Positions 36,186 to 45,404 of a stretch of DNA of 64,000 bases are shown here, piece by piece; positions within the stretch are counted from its first letter, which is position 1; each line of letters starts with the position of its first letter. Under the pieces are notes generated by a model that worked only from the letters and a program-made list of their open reading frames with translations, was not told the DNA's origin and made no database searches. Source of the stretch: Buttiauxella sp. A111 (lineage in GTDB: Bacteria > Pseudomonadota > Gammaproteobacteria > Enterobacterales > Enterobacteriaceae); NCBI RefSeq assembly GCF_014189855.1, contig NZ_BJFN01000002.1, forward strand, positions 248,001 through 312,000. Direction: 5' to 3'. The translations under genes were made by a program, and so were the position numbers.

Positions 36186-37529
36186 ATGCAGAAGTTTCTT
36201 TTGTTTATTTTTGGTGTTTTATCAATACAATCTGTTAACGCAGAAAGTTTACAAAATACCGTAGAACATGCCCTTTCCAGCCACCCTGAAGTTAATGCCT
36301 CAGTAAATAGTCGTTACTCGGCAGAACAAGATTTACGTGCCGCACGTGGAGGGTATCTTCCTTCTTTGAATTTAAATGCTGAAGCGGGGCAAAAGAACCT
36401 GAATGACGCGACGACGCGTGCTGGCGGCAATAATAACGGGATGAATCTTTCCCCGAACGATGCCACGGTGAGCCTCGATCAGAACGTCTTCGATGGCTTC
36501 GCAACGACCAGCGAAGTGGGTCGCCAGAAAGCAACCGTTGATTCCCGCGCATTTACCGTGTTGAACGTTAGCGAAACCACCGCATTAAACGTGGTTCAGG
36601 CCTATCTCGACGTGCTGCAACGCGAGGAATATGTGCGCCTGGCGCAGGATGATTTGGCAAACCATGAGCGCATCTACGACCAGATTCGTTTGCGTACCGA
36701 TCAGGGTGTTGGGCGTTCTGGTGATTTGATGCAGGCGGAAGCCCGCCTGGCGCAGGCTCGCAATAACTTGCTGACCGAACAAACTAACCTTGAAGATGCC
36801 CATACCACGTTTGCCAGTGTGACGGGGGAAGCCCCTGAAAACCTGAGCCTGCCTGAAAAAATTGATGGCAGGCTGCCGAAATCGCTGGAAGACGCGAAGC
36901 GGATAATGGAATCCAATAACCCACTGCTGAAGTCTGCTAATTCCGATATTGAAGCGGCGCATCAACAATACGAAGCATCGAAATCCACGTTTTATCCGCG
37001 TGTTGATGTTTCGCTTTCTCACAGTATCAGTAACGACACGGATACGACGCGCGCACATGCAGAAGAGTGGCAAGCGATGGTGAAACTGCATTACAACCTG
37101 TATCAGGGCGGTAGCGATAAAGCCGCAATGGATTCCCGTGCTTATCTGGAAAAACAGGCGCAAGACGTGAGAAATAATACCCTGCGCCAAATGAACCAGG
37201 AAATTGGGCTGGCATGGTCTGCATTAAAAAGTGCAAAAGACCAATTACCCGCAGCAGCAGAATATGCCGATCGCACAGTAAAAGTCCGTACGGCTTATCA
37301 GGATCAATTCAGCCTGGGTGAACGTACTCTGTTGGATTTATTAGACAGCGAAAACGAAGTGTTCTCATCTAAACGTCGTCTGGTTGAATTACGTTATTTG
37401 GAAATATCTTCCGGCTATCGAATTTTTGCGCGTACGGGTGAATTACTAAATGTATTAAACATTAGCCCTACGCCTGCGGGCCAGCCAATAGACACCGCGA
37501 ATAATAATGCATTACCCGAACTCAAATAG
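36186..37529 (+). CDS. lapE: TolC-family outer-membrane secretion channel (LapE-like)
   Basis: This 447-residue protein starts at the ATG at 36186, which gives a signal peptide ending SVNAES; the longer open frame upstream is unlikely. Two outer-membrane efflux repeats follow, with long helical stretches and the family-typical LNVVQAYLDVLQREEYV, LYQGGSDKAAMDSR, and FSLGERTLLDLLDSENEVF near the C-terminus. It should form the outer-membrane pore of the type I exporter for the divergently encoded giant adhesin and thread the retained adhesin N-terminus. It is the first of three secretion genes; a palindromic repeat separates it from the ABC transporter gene. Confidence 0.93.
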   Translation: MQKFLLFIFGVLSIQSVNAESLQNTVEHALSSHPEVNASVNSRYSAEQDLRAARGGYLPSLNLNAEAGQKNLNDATTRAGGNNNGMNLSPNDATVSLDQNVFDGFATTSEVGRQKATVDSRAFTVLNVSETTALNVVQAYLDVLQREEYVRLAQDDLANHERIYDQIRLRTDQGVGRSGDLMQAEARLAQARNNLLTEQTNLEDAHTTFASVTGEAPENLSLPEKIDGRLPKSLEDAKRIMESNNPLLKSANSDIEAAHQQYEASKSTFYPRVDVSLSHSISNDTDTTRAHAEEWQAMVKLHYNLYQGGSDKAAMDSRAYLEKQAQDVRNNTLRQMNQEIGLAWSALKSAKDQLPAAAEYADRTVKVRTAYQDQFSLGERTLLDLLDSENEVFSSKRRLVELRYLEISSGYRIFARTGELLNVLNISPTPAGQPIDTANNNALPELK

Positions 37530-37534
37530 TATTT

Positions 37535-37686
37535 ATAAGAGCCTATCCCAGTAGGCGTGATTGATGCAGTGAGTTTTGACTCGGACTGCGCGGAAAAACC
37601 GGAACGTACACGTAGTACGTGAGGATTTTGAGCACAGCCCAGGTCGAAAATCACAAATAAAATAGCCTAATGGGATAGGCTCTAAA
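37535..37686. repeat. Imperfect palindromic repeat, about 150 bp, between lapE and lapB
   Basis: The ends are inverted copies (AGAGCCTATCCCAGTAGGC and GCCTAATGGGATAGGCTCT), and the interior is an imperfect palindrome centred near the GTACACGTAGTAC stretch at about 37607-37619. It has the size and structure of a miniature inverted-repeat element and is distinct from ERIC. It lies inside the secretion operon and may form an RNA hairpin that partly uncouples lapE from lapB. I do not recognise a named family. Confidence 0.75.
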
Positions 37687-37700
37687 ACGCAGAATATAAA

Positions 37701-39872
37701 ATGAATACACTAACTGAGGCTCCTCCGATTGAGGAGTCGCATTATCATGACCCGCGTAGCCGCAATGACGATCCGTTGCTCGATTGTTTGCTGGTCCTTT
37801 GCTCATTGCAGGGTAAATCGGCCAGCCGCTCAACATTAAGCAGTGGTTTGCCGCTGGAAAACGACCGCCTGACGCTGGCTATTTTACCGCGCGCGGCCGC
37901 CAGAGCGGGGTTAAAAGCCCGCGTCATTAAACGTGCGCTGGATAAAATTCCCGCGATGTCGCTCCCGGCCATTCTCCTGCTACGTGACGGCGGTGCGGCC
38001 GTGTTGTTGGGCTGGAATGCAGACGGTTCAGCACGCGTGATGCCCAGCGAAAGCGAAGGCGGCGAAATCTGCATTGACGCCAAAACACTTGAGCAAAGCT
38101 ATGCGGGGCAGGTTATTTTCGCTCACCCGCGCCATGAGTTTGATCTGCAATCTGAATCGTTCCTGCCGCGCACAAAATCGTGGTTCAAAGACACGCTTAT
38201 GCTGTCGCGCTATCTGTATATGGATGCAGTGCTGGCGAGCTTACTGATCAACCTGATCGCGCTGGGTACACCGCTGTTCACCATGAACGTGTATGACCGG
38301 GTTGTGCCCAATCATGCAACAGTCACGCTGTGGGTGTTGGCGGTGGGTATTTGCCTGGCGTTCATTTTTGATTTGATATTAAAAATGTTACGCGGTGTCT
38401 GTCTCGATATTGCCGGGAAAAAGAGTGACCTGATTATTTCCGCCACGCTTTTTGAGCGTATCACCGGCATGGAGATGAAAGCCCGCCCTGCGCGTGTGGG
38501 CAGCTTTGCACAGAATATTCACGAATTTCAGTCGTTGCGCGATTTCCTCTCATCCCTCACGCTGACCACGCTTATCGATTTACCGTTTACGCTGGTGCTG
38601 CTGTTGGTTATCGGCATTATCGGCGGCACGCTTGCCTGGATCCCCTTGCTCACCTTCCCAATCGCCCTGCTGATTAGCTGGGCATTGCAAAAACCGGTCA
38701 ATGCCGCCGTCGCCAAAACAATGAGTCTGGCAAGCGAGCGCCAGGCGCTGCTGATTGAAACGCTCAGCGGCCTCGATGCCATTAAAGTGAACAATGCCCA
38801 GAGCGAACGTCAGTATCAGTGGGAACAGACGCTGGGCAGCCTGAGCCGCCTGGAATTACGCGTAAAAACGTTATCCAGTTTTGCCAGCAACCTGACCGGT
38901 TGGTTCCAGCAAATGTCTGGCGTCATCATGATTATCGCTGGCGTATACATGATTATTGGCGGCAAATTGAGTATGGGCGGCCTGATTGCTTGTTACATGC
39001 TCAATAGCCGTGCGCTGATGCCCATGGGGCAACTCACGGGGTTAATCGCCCGTTACCAACAAGCGCGACTGACCATCAACAGCACAGAGAAAATGATGTC
39101 GATGCCGCAGGAACGACGCGAGCATGAACACCCTCTGAAACGCGAAAACTTCCGGGGCAGCATCGAATTCAAAGATGTCGATTTCAGTTATCCCGAGCAG
39201 AAAAATCTTTCGCTGCAAAAGATAAATCTGACGATAAAACCCGGTGAACGGGTCGGGATCATCGGCCGCAGCGGGTCGGGAAAAAGCTCCATCAGCAAGC
39301 TCATTATCAATCTGTACCAGCCGAGCGCCGGTAACATTTTGATTGACGATGTCGATGCGCGTCAGCTGGACGTGAACGATCTGCGCCATAGCATTGGCTA
39401 CGTGCCACAGGACATTCAGCTATTTAACGGGACGCTGCGCGATAACCTGATTTCGGGTGCGCGTTATGTTGATGACGAAACGATGTTGCGGGCCGCAGAA
39501 CTCGCGGGAGTCAGCGAGTTCGCTCGTCTTCATCCTGACGGTTACAACCTGCAAGTCGGTGAACGTGGAATGCAACTGTCTGGCGGCCAACGCCAGGCCG
39601 TGGCACTGGCGCGCGCATTGTTGCTGGAGCCACCGGTTTTGTTACTTGATGAACCAACCAGTGCCATGGACAACACCAGTGAAGACAGAATCAAACAGGC
39701 GCTGGTGCCATTCGTCGCCGATAAAACCTTATTACTGGTGACTCACAAAGCATCGATGCTGTCTTTGGTTGATCGCCTGATTATTGTTGATAAAGGGCGC
39801 ATTATCGCTGATGGCCCAAAAGCCATCGTTATGGATGCGCTGAAGAAGGGGCAAATCAATGCGTCTCGCTGA
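37701..39872 (+). CDS. lapB: Type I secretion ABC transporter, permease and ATPase (LapB-like)
   Basis: This 723-residue protein has an N-terminal C39-like domain (about 20-150) that lacks a usable peptidase His motif, so it probably docks substrate rather than cutting it. A six-helix transmembrane domain (about 170-450) and a nucleotide-binding domain follow. The latter has Walker A GRSGSGKSS near 522, signature LSGGQRQA near 626 and Walker B VLLLDEPTSAMD near 648. It powers export of the giant adhesin through LapC and LapE. It overlaps lapC by 14 bp. Translation starts at the ATG at 37701, after a weak ribosome-binding site just downstream of a palindromic repeat. Confidence 0.95.
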   Translation: MNTLTEAPPIEESHYHDPRSRNDDPLLDCLLVLCSLQGKSASRSTLSSGLPLENDRLTLAILPRAAARAGLKARVIKRALDKIPAMSLPAILLLRDGGAAVLLGWNADGSARVMPSESEGGEICIDAKTLEQSYAGQVIFAHPRHEFDLQSESFLPRTKSWFKDTLMLSRYLYMDAVLASLLINLIALGTPLFTMNVYDRVVPNHATVTLWVLAVGICLAFIFDLILKMLRGVCLDIAGKKSDLIISATLFERITGMEMKARPARVGSFAQNIHEFQSLRDFLSSLTLTTLIDLPFTLVLLLVIGIIGGTLAWIPLLTFPIALLISWALQKPVNAAVAKTMSLASERQALLIETLSGLDAIKVNNAQSERQYQWEQTLGSLSRLELRVKTLSSFASNLTGWFQQMSGVIMIIAGVYMIIGGKLSMGGLIACYMLNSRALMPMGQLTGLIARYQQARLTINSTEKMMSMPQERREHEHPLKRENFRGSIEFKDVDFSYPEQKNLSLQKINLTIKPGERVGIIGRSGSGKSSISKLIINLYQPSAGNILIDDVDARQLDVNDLRHSIGYVPQDIQLFNGTLRDNLISGARYVDDETMLRAAELAGVSEFARLHPDGYNLQVGERGMQLSGGQRQAVALARALLLEPPVLLLDEPTSAMDNTSEDRIKQALVPFVADKTLLLVTHKASMLSLVDRLIIVDKGRIIADGPKAIVMDALKKGQINASR

Positions 39873-41232
39873 TTTATTTACCCGTTTGCGCCAGCACCTC
39901 GGCCCCTACTTTAAAGGGCGCGATGAGAATCAGGCCGAAAACATTAATGAAGTCAGTCATGCACTTATTGATGATTCACCGCGTGTTATTCGCCTGACGC
40001 TATGGACGATTTTGGTTTTAGTCGTGCTGGCCTTTGTGTGGGCCGGATTTGCGCAGCTTGATGAGGTTACGCGCGGCGAAGGCAAGGCGATTCCTTCTTC
40101 ACGCCTGCAAAAAATACAAAACCTTGAAGGCGGCATTGTCACGCAACTGTTTGTTCATGAAGGGCAAATAGTCAATGCTGGCGCACCGTTGCTGCACCTG
40201 GATGATACGCGTTTTGCCTCAAACGTCGGTGAGACTGAAGCGGACAAGCTCGGCTTACAGGCAAAAATTGACCGCCTGACAGCCGAAGCGGAAGGCAAAG
40301 ATTTCATTATTTCTGACGACATCGTGAAACAGGCACCTGATGTAGCACGGGGTGAAACTGATTTGTTCAATAGCCGTCGCAGCCAATTCCAGAATGAAAT
40401 CGATGGTCTGCAAGAGCAGTTAGTGCAGAAGAAACAGGAGCTGCTTGATTTTAAATCCAAGCAGGATCAATTCAGGCACAGCCTGAGTTTGTTGCAACAA
40501 GAAATCAAAATGTCAGAACCGCTGCTGGCATCTGGTGCAATTTCTAAAGTCGAGATCCTGCGTTTGCGCCGCACGGAAGTGGAAACCAAAGGTCAATTGG
40601 ATTCCATCACCTTGTCCCTCCCGAAATCCGCGTCCGAAGCCAAAGAGATTGAGAATAAGATTGGGGAAAGCCGTAACCGCTTCCAGAGCGATGCGTTGTC
40701 ACAGCTTAATGAAGCGCGCACCAATCTGAGCAAGGCCGAAGCGACGGGCAAAGCACTGGAAGATCGGGTGAACAGAACGATGGTGGTGTCACCGGTTCGC
40801 GGTATCGTCCAACAAGTGATGGTGAATACGATTGGCGGCGTTATCCAGCCCGGCAGCGATTTAGTTGAGATTGTTCCGCTTGATGACAAACTGCTGATTG
40901 AAGTGAAAATTCAGCCACGCGATATCGCATTCCTTCACCCTGGTCAGCATGCCGTGGTGAAATTTACCGCTTACGATTACACCACGTATGGCGGCCTGAA
41001 TGGTGAGTTGGTGCAGATTAGCCCTGATACCGTGACGGATAAAGAAGGACATAGTTATTACATTGCCCGTCTGAGAACCGATAAAAACTATTTGGGCAGC
41101 GAAGAACACCCAATGCTGATTATTCCGGGGATGGTCGCATCGGTTGATATTTTAACGGGCAGGAAATCGATTCTGAGTTATCTGCTGAAGCCGATTATTC
41201 GAGCCAAAGCGGAAGCTCTGCGTGAAAGATAA
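39859..41232 (+). CDS. lapC: Type I secretion membrane-fusion protein (HlyD family, LapC-like)
   Basis: This 457-residue protein has a cytoplasmic tail (1-45), one TM segment (about 46-68), a lipoyl/barrel-sandwich half (GKAIPSSRLQKIQNLEGGIV), a long coiled coil (about 150-310), the second sandwich half (VVSPVRGIVQQVMVNTIGG), and a beta-barrel with HPGQHAVVKFTAYDYTTYGGL, a typical HlyD-family signature. It bridges the LapB transporter and the LapE channel across the periplasm. A strong intrinsic terminator lies 5 bp after the stop and ends the secretion operon. Confidence 0.95.
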   Translation: MRLADLFTRLRQHLGPYFKGRDENQAENINEVSHALIDDSPRVIRLTLWTILVLVVLAFVWAGFAQLDEVTRGEGKAIPSSRLQKIQNLEGGIVTQLFVHEGQIVNAGAPLLHLDDTRFASNVGETEADKLGLQAKIDRLTAEAEGKDFIISDDIVKQAPDVARGETDLFNSRRSQFQNEIDGLQEQLVQKKQELLDFKSKQDQFRHSLSLLQQEIKMSEPLLASGAISKVEILRLRRTEVETKGQLDSITLSLPKSASEAKEIENKIGESRNRFQSDALSQLNEARTNLSKAEATGKALEDRVNRTMVVSPVRGIVQQVMVNTIGGVIQPGSDLVEIVPLDDKLLIEVKIQPRDIAFLHPGQHAVVKFTAYDYTTYGGLNGELVQISPDTVTDKEGHSYYIARLRTDKNYLGSEEHPMLIIPGMVASVDILTGRKSILSYLLKPIIRAKAEALRER

Positions 41233-41236
41233 AAAA

Positions 41237-41272
41237 AGCCGCAACGGATAACGTTGCGGCTGAATCTTTTTT
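41237..41272 (+). terminator. Intrinsic terminator after lapC
   Basis: A perfect 10-bp stem AGCCGCAACG/CGTTGCGGCT with loop GATAA is followed after four bases by CTTTTTT. The run of A before the stem gives some potential for the opposite strand, where the 41338-41943 gene ends. Confidence 0.9.
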
Positions 41273-41337
41273 CTTTCGGTAAGTCGTTAATGGTGGGTTG
41301 CGCTATCGCTTATCCATCCAACAAACTGGCAGCGATC

Positions 41338-41943
41338 TTACTGGCAATGAAAAGACGCTAACTTGCCACGTTTTAGCGTTAACTTTTCTTCATTAACTAA
41401 TTCTTGCAGCACTTTATGGATAGCACTTCGCGAGATATGATTTCGGCTCAGGATAAAAGTATAAACCGACGTTTTATCGCGAACTTCTGGATCAAGAGAC
41501 CATATATGCTTCACATGCTCCGTCACAATTTCGCGGATAGTTTTGTGAGAACGCATATTTTCGCGTTGGAAGTAGCGCTGAAGATGGCTGGTTAAAATAT
41601 CAAACGCATGCATCCACAAGTTTTTCTTTGTTAGCAACTCATTGGCATTCGCGGTGCTCATCACCCACATTTCACAGTCCGAATCACATCGTAAGTAATG
41701 CGATGCCACTTCACTGCGCATTTGCACCAATCCTAATATTGCCGGAGCGGTGAGGCTTATCGTTACCAGGTCATTTTCGACTCTGTAGACGGAGACGGTT
41801 CCTTTCTCCAGGAAAAATAAATTCCCATCCTTTCTCAGCTCAATGCGTTGACGTTTTTTTCGCAACGAAAAATACGCATTTTCTGATTTTTTTATTTCAT
41901 CGCCAATGAGCATTACAGATTCATCTACGTTCAGGCTGGACAT
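41338..41943 (-). CDS. Winged-helix regulator of the YaiV/IprA type (Crp-like fold)
   Basis: This 201-residue protein starts at the ATG at 41943 (AAGAGA upstream; a TTG one codon earlier also fits). The N-terminal half (about 30-110) looks like a cyclic-nucleotide-type beta-roll (GNLFFLEKGTVSVYRVENDL), without the phosphate-binding cassette needed for cAMP. The C-terminal part (about 135-200) is a winged helix with SRNHISRSAIHKVLQELV. Relatives in E. coli and Salmonella are YaiV and IprA, the latter tied to stress response. It converges on lapC with a terminator between and is a plausible local regulator of the adhesin or MarT/FidL genes, but this is unproven. Confidence 0.8.
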   Translation of the reverse strand: MSSLNVDESVMLIGDEIKKSENAYFSLRKKRQRIELRKDGNLFFLEKGTVSVYRVENDLVTISLTAPAILGLVQMRSEVASHYLRCDSDCEMWVMSTANANELLTKKNLWMHAFDILTSHLQRYFQRENMRSHKTIREIVTEHVKHIWSLDPEVRDKTSVYTFILSRNHISRSAIHKVLQELVNEEKLTLKRGKLASFHCQ

Positions 41944-42472
41944 CAATTTCTCTTACTTAGATTGTGGATATATGGAGAAACGTGTACTTAATAAGCCCAC
42001 GTTACGGCATGTCATCTTTAACGTTTTCAGGACATCGCTTCAATAAAATAAAGGTATTAAAAACAGCTTGAAAAGTAAAACACATTAAATAAAATGGCCA
42101 GATAATTGATCACACAATATATTTATTGATTTCCTGAGTAAATAATTACTCTGGTAACTAAGGCGCGACCGTCTCGCTCACATCTTTACCACTGAGTATA
42201 TTTATCTGCTGGACTAAGGTAATGTTTTTTATCTTTGCACCGGGATCTTTCTCTTTGTCATAAAAAAAGAAACTACAAAAATATGTATGACTTTGATTTT
42301 AGTTAATTTTTATTGTTTATAGTGTGTTTATCATTTGTTAGAAGTATTGTGAAAAGCTAAAATAAAGCGCAAGACGGGACAGGCTAGCGAAGACACACCG
42401 TCATTCCCTGCCCCAAATGCTTACCATGGCATGTGTCAAAAACCTGCCTGAGCTAACGAGAGTACTGGCAAC
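41944..42472. other. AT-rich divergent intergenic region
   Basis: These 529 bp separate the YaiV/IprA-type gene (minus) and the MarT-like gene (plus). They should contain both promoters. I see no gene, no clear hairpin and no recognised operator. The right third (about 42361-42440) is less AT-rich than the rest. Confidence 0.6.
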
Positions 42473-43258
42473 ATGTCCGAAGCAGACAAACTGTTTTATC
42501 TCATTGAAAATAAAATATTATTTATCCCTTCAAAGCAGTCTCTGGTGCATACGGATAGCCATGAACAGATAAAACTCAAGCCTACAGCTTCTTTATGCCT
42601 TTTATTGCTACTCAGAAACCATGGCGAAATTGTCACGCAGAATGAGCTGCTCGCTTTTGCATGGGGAGACAGCCATCGGCAGGTAAGTTTTAACGCGTTT
42701 TATCAAAGTATTCTTTCTTTACGAAAGTCCTTTGCACAAATGAATCTAGAGAAACAAATCATCACGACGGTTCCACGCAAGGGACTTATCATCCAGCAAG
42801 AAATAAGCGTTGAGGTGCAGCACGATCCTGTACCTGAGAGGCAGCCTGAAGCATTACCCATAGAAATAACGCGGGAATCGACGCCTTATAAAACCATAAA
42901 TGAAAAGCGCTCTTTTTTAAACCTGACTGAATGGCTGATGATTATCGCCACCGTGTTAATAATGGGTGTCGTCCTCTATCCTCGTGTATATAGCGAGCAG
43001 TATTTTTCAGGTTATGTTTCCCCGAAAAAATATGATGGTCAATGTCACTACTTTTTCAATGGTGATACCAGTAACCATCTCCGCCATGAGGCGTTCATCA
43101 AAGAACATCCTGAATTGTGCAAGGACGATAACTATCTCTATATAACGGCGTACACTGAAACAAAAAATATTTCTGTCATTCTCTGTACCACCAGTATGGA
43201 GTTATCACAAGGTAACTCTTGTCAAACCGTCTATTATCCTCGGTACGATAGTCAATGA
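42473..43258 (+). CDS. ToxR/CadC-like membrane-anchored transcription regulator (MarT-like)
   Basis: This 261-residue protein has an N-terminal OmpR-type winged helix (about 10-110). Marks are LKPTASLCLLLLLRNHGEIVTQNELL and a final TTVPRKGLII, the usual end of ToxR-type DNA-binding domains. A linker, a single TM segment (about 148-168) and a short periplasmic domain with four Cys follow. Proteins of this form sense conditions outside the inner membrane and act directly on DNA. The stop overlaps the next gene (FidL-like) as ATGA. The pair resembles Salmonella MarT-FidL, in which MarT activates a surface protein gene; here nearby targets could be the adhesin or other membrane genes. Confidence 0.87.
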   Translation: MSEADKLFYLIENKILFIPSKQSLVHTDSHEQIKLKPTASLCLLLLLRNHGEIVTQNELLAFAWGDSHRQVSFNAFYQSILSLRKSFAQMNLEKQIITTVPRKGLIIQQEISVEVQHDPVPERQPEALPIEITRESTPYKTINEKRSFLNLTEWLMIIATVLIMGVVLYPRVYSEQYFSGYVSPKKYDGQCHYFFNGDTSNHLRHEAFIKEHPELCKDDNYLYITAYTETKNISVILCTTSMELSQGNSCQTVYYPRYDSQ

Positions 43259-43773
43259 AGATATTCACAGCGATTGCCTCAATTCGAACCCAGACACGCG
43301 TCATTTTTTTAGTCTGCGTCGCTATTCTTTCCAGCCTGGCGCTGTATCTTCATCAGCCTTCCAATGACGCACGACACAATCTTGCCTGCCGTGCGAATTT
43401 ACAAATAGTCAGAGACAAGGCGTCCTTTCGAGGGATCATTGATTTTAAATCTGGCGACGGCAAAGGTATTGCTCACATTAACGGCATCATTAATGTCAGT
43501 GCTCAGGAAGAGTACACCGTTCAGCGTACTATTCTCTTTACCCATGCTGATTACGGACTCAGCCCAGTTTGGGTATCTCGCCAGATTATCATCTCGAACC
43601 GCGAAACAACTCCATCAGGGATACTTCAGCAATTCCTGCCCGACTTTTATCTTAAAAGTGCTGGCGTAACGGACATCGATATTTTTGCACTGAACAAAGA
43701 TGCAGATCTCATCACCCGAGAAGGGATCCCTTACTTGTACTGTCAGAAGTTTATGCTTCCTGACGACGAGTAA
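43255..43773 (+). CDS. FidL-like membrane protein
   Basis: This 172-residue protein has one N-terminal TM segment (about 14-32) and a periplasmic domain with two Cys pairs. FidL-type wording includes CRANLQIVRD near 46-55, KGIAHINGIINVS, and a C-terminal PYLYCQKFML. Its start overlaps the upstream MarT-like regulator gene by 4 bp, the same order as marT-fidL in Salmonella. FidL has no firmly known function; a role in modulating the ToxR-type partner in the periplasm is inferred from linkage. A terminator follows. Confidence 0.85.
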   Translation: MKIFTAIASIRTQTRVIFLVCVAILSSLALYLHQPSNDARHNLACRANLQIVRDKASFRGIIDFKSGDGKGIAHINGIINVSAQEEYTVQRTILFTHADYGLSPVWVSRQIIISNRETTPSGILQQFLPDFYLKSAGVTDIDIFALNKDADLITREGIPYLYCQKFMLPDDE

Positions 43774-43835
43774 AATGTGCTCAACATGCACACTCAGCAG
43801 TATTAAACAGAAGCACCGCGAGAGTTATTGTCCAT

Positions 43836-43873
43836 TAATAGACAACCACTGGTTTGGTTGTCTATTATTTTTC
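43836..43873 (+). terminator. Intrinsic terminator after the MarT/FidL-like pair
   Basis: A perfect 13-bp stem TAATAGACAACCA/TGGTTGTCTATTA with loop CTGGTT is followed by TTTTTC. The left arm also overlaps a palindrome TTGTC...GACAA at 43828-43845, so a competing hairpin is possible. Confidence 0.85.
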
Positions 43874-43982
43874 TAAATGAATAAAAACTCCTTGAAGATA
43901 ATAAACACATCGTTATTATTCACTCGGCTATTTCTGATTAGAAAAACAAGCATGCCCCTCAAGCGTAAATTTAAAGTTAAAT

Positions 43983-45281
43983 ATGTTATTTAATTATGAT
44001 GTTTCATTAGTCTTACTCGCCATAATTATCGCGTGCATGGCTTTTTATGTCTCTTTTTGGCTATGTAAGGCGGGTTCGCGTAAAAAACATTATTGTTGGC
44101 CTTTATTTAGCGGCCCGACGATGGGCTGTGGGATATGGCTTTTGCACTATATGGTGATACAGGCACATCATCATAGTCATGCTATTAATTATAATATTCA
44201 AAAAACTCTGGCCTCATTACTGATCGCTATTGTTGGTTGCTCTTTAGGTTTTGTTTGTTTTTTATTCAAAAAACTGCGCGGCCAACACTATCTCCTCCCG
44301 GCTTTACTCTTTTCTGCAAGCGCTGCGTCCATGCACTATTTGGGAATGGCAGCCATCGTCAATGCAGGCGACATGTGTGTCAGCACAACGGACATCATCC
44401 TGTCACTGGCCGTTATTTTCATCACATCGCTAATCATGTTGCGTTTCACCCATATGATGCTGGTCATGACGAGCAGGAACGATATTTATGCCAACTTCTA
44501 TCGGCTTGGTGCCACTCTTACCCTGAGTTCGGGTGTCGCAATAATGCATTTTTTAGGATCATGTCAAATAAACATGGCCTCTATCCCCTCGTCTGCAATG
44601 CCTTCAAGCCAGGATGATTACATTGAAAGTGTCATCACCATGACATTAACCGGGCTTGTCGCATTGGTCTTTTTACTGGCGATCTTCATTTGGTTTGTTA
44701 ATTTTAAAGAACACTTAAGTAATGAATTACTCAAGCGTGAGCTAATTAAAAAGAATTTACTGCTAAAGCAAATGACGCAGCACGATTCATTAACACAATT
44801 ACCCAATCGGCTCTATCTGCAAAAACATCTGAATACCCTTTTCACTCACCAGACCGATCCATTATTTATCATGTTTATCGATCTTGATGGGTTTAAACGC
44901 GTGAACGACGTTTGGGGGCATGCCGTAGGGGACGAGCTTCTGGTGAAGATTTCTCACACCATCAAAGAAAGCGTCAGCAACGAAGGGTTTGTCGCCAGAA
45001 TTGGCGGCGACGAATTTATCACTGTCATTTGCCAAAAAGATAAAGACGTTGTTATCCAACTCGCTCAAAAATTGCTCTCAAAGATTGCGGGTAATTATGA
45101 ACTCTCTGCAACGACAGTAGACTTTATCTCTGCCAGCATCGGAATTTCCATTTACCCAGAACATGGCAAGGATGTCGCCACGTTGCTAAAAAAAGCGGAT
45201 GTAGCCATGTATTACATTAAAAATCGGGGAAAAAAAAGCATCACATTTTATGATGAAATAGAGATGTCATTACCGAGCTAG
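43983..45281 (+). CDS. MHYT-domain membrane diguanylate cyclase
   Basis: This 432-residue protein has seven predicted TM segments (about 5-245) forming an MHYT sensor. Three repeats are visible: GIWLLHYM, SMHYLGM and IMHFLGS. MHYT domains are thought to bind copper and sense O2, CO or NO. The GGDEF domain (about 265-430) has DSLTQLPNR, the metal Asp in FIDLDGFKRVND and an intact IGGDEF. No RxxD inhibition site is present. It should make c-di-GMP at the inner membrane. A PdeF-like phosphodiesterase gene follows 124 bp downstream on the same strand, so the two may form a matched synthesis/breakdown pair. A related EAL-less form is the usual one. Confidence 0.92.
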   Translation: MLFNYDVSLVLLAIIIACMAFYVSFWLCKAGSRKKHYCWPLFSGPTMGCGIWLLHYMVIQAHHHSHAINYNIQKTLASLLIAIVGCSLGFVCFLFKKLRGQHYLLPALLFSASAASMHYLGMAAIVNAGDMCVSTTDIILSLAVIFITSLIMLRFTHMMLVMTSRNDIYANFYRLGATLTLSSGVAIMHFLGSCQINMASIPSSAMPSSQDDYIESVITMTLTGLVALVFLLAIFIWFVNFKEHLSNELLKRELIKKNLLLKQMTQHDSLTQLPNRLYLQKHLNTLFTHQTDPLFIMFIDLDGFKRVNDVWGHAVGDELLVKISHTIKESVSNEGFVARIGGDEFITVICQKDKDVVIQLAQKLLSKIAGNYELSATTVDFISASIGISIYPEHGKDVATLLKKADVAMYYIKNRGKKSITFYDEIEMSLPS

Positions 45282-45404
45282 TGGTTAATTTAATCCACAG
45301 ACATTAAAAAGCGATAACAGCCGATCGGTAAAAACCTCATTCTTAAGCAATGGATGCTTGTGAATCACTCCAAACCTGGAACTAGTGAATAAAAGCAAAC
45401 ATTG

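Noticed and set aside
43828-43845. TTGTC...GACAA palindrome as a separate operator
   Set aside because: It overlaps the left arm of a strong terminator, which explains most of the symmetry; it is kept only as a weak member of the AATGGACA motif set.
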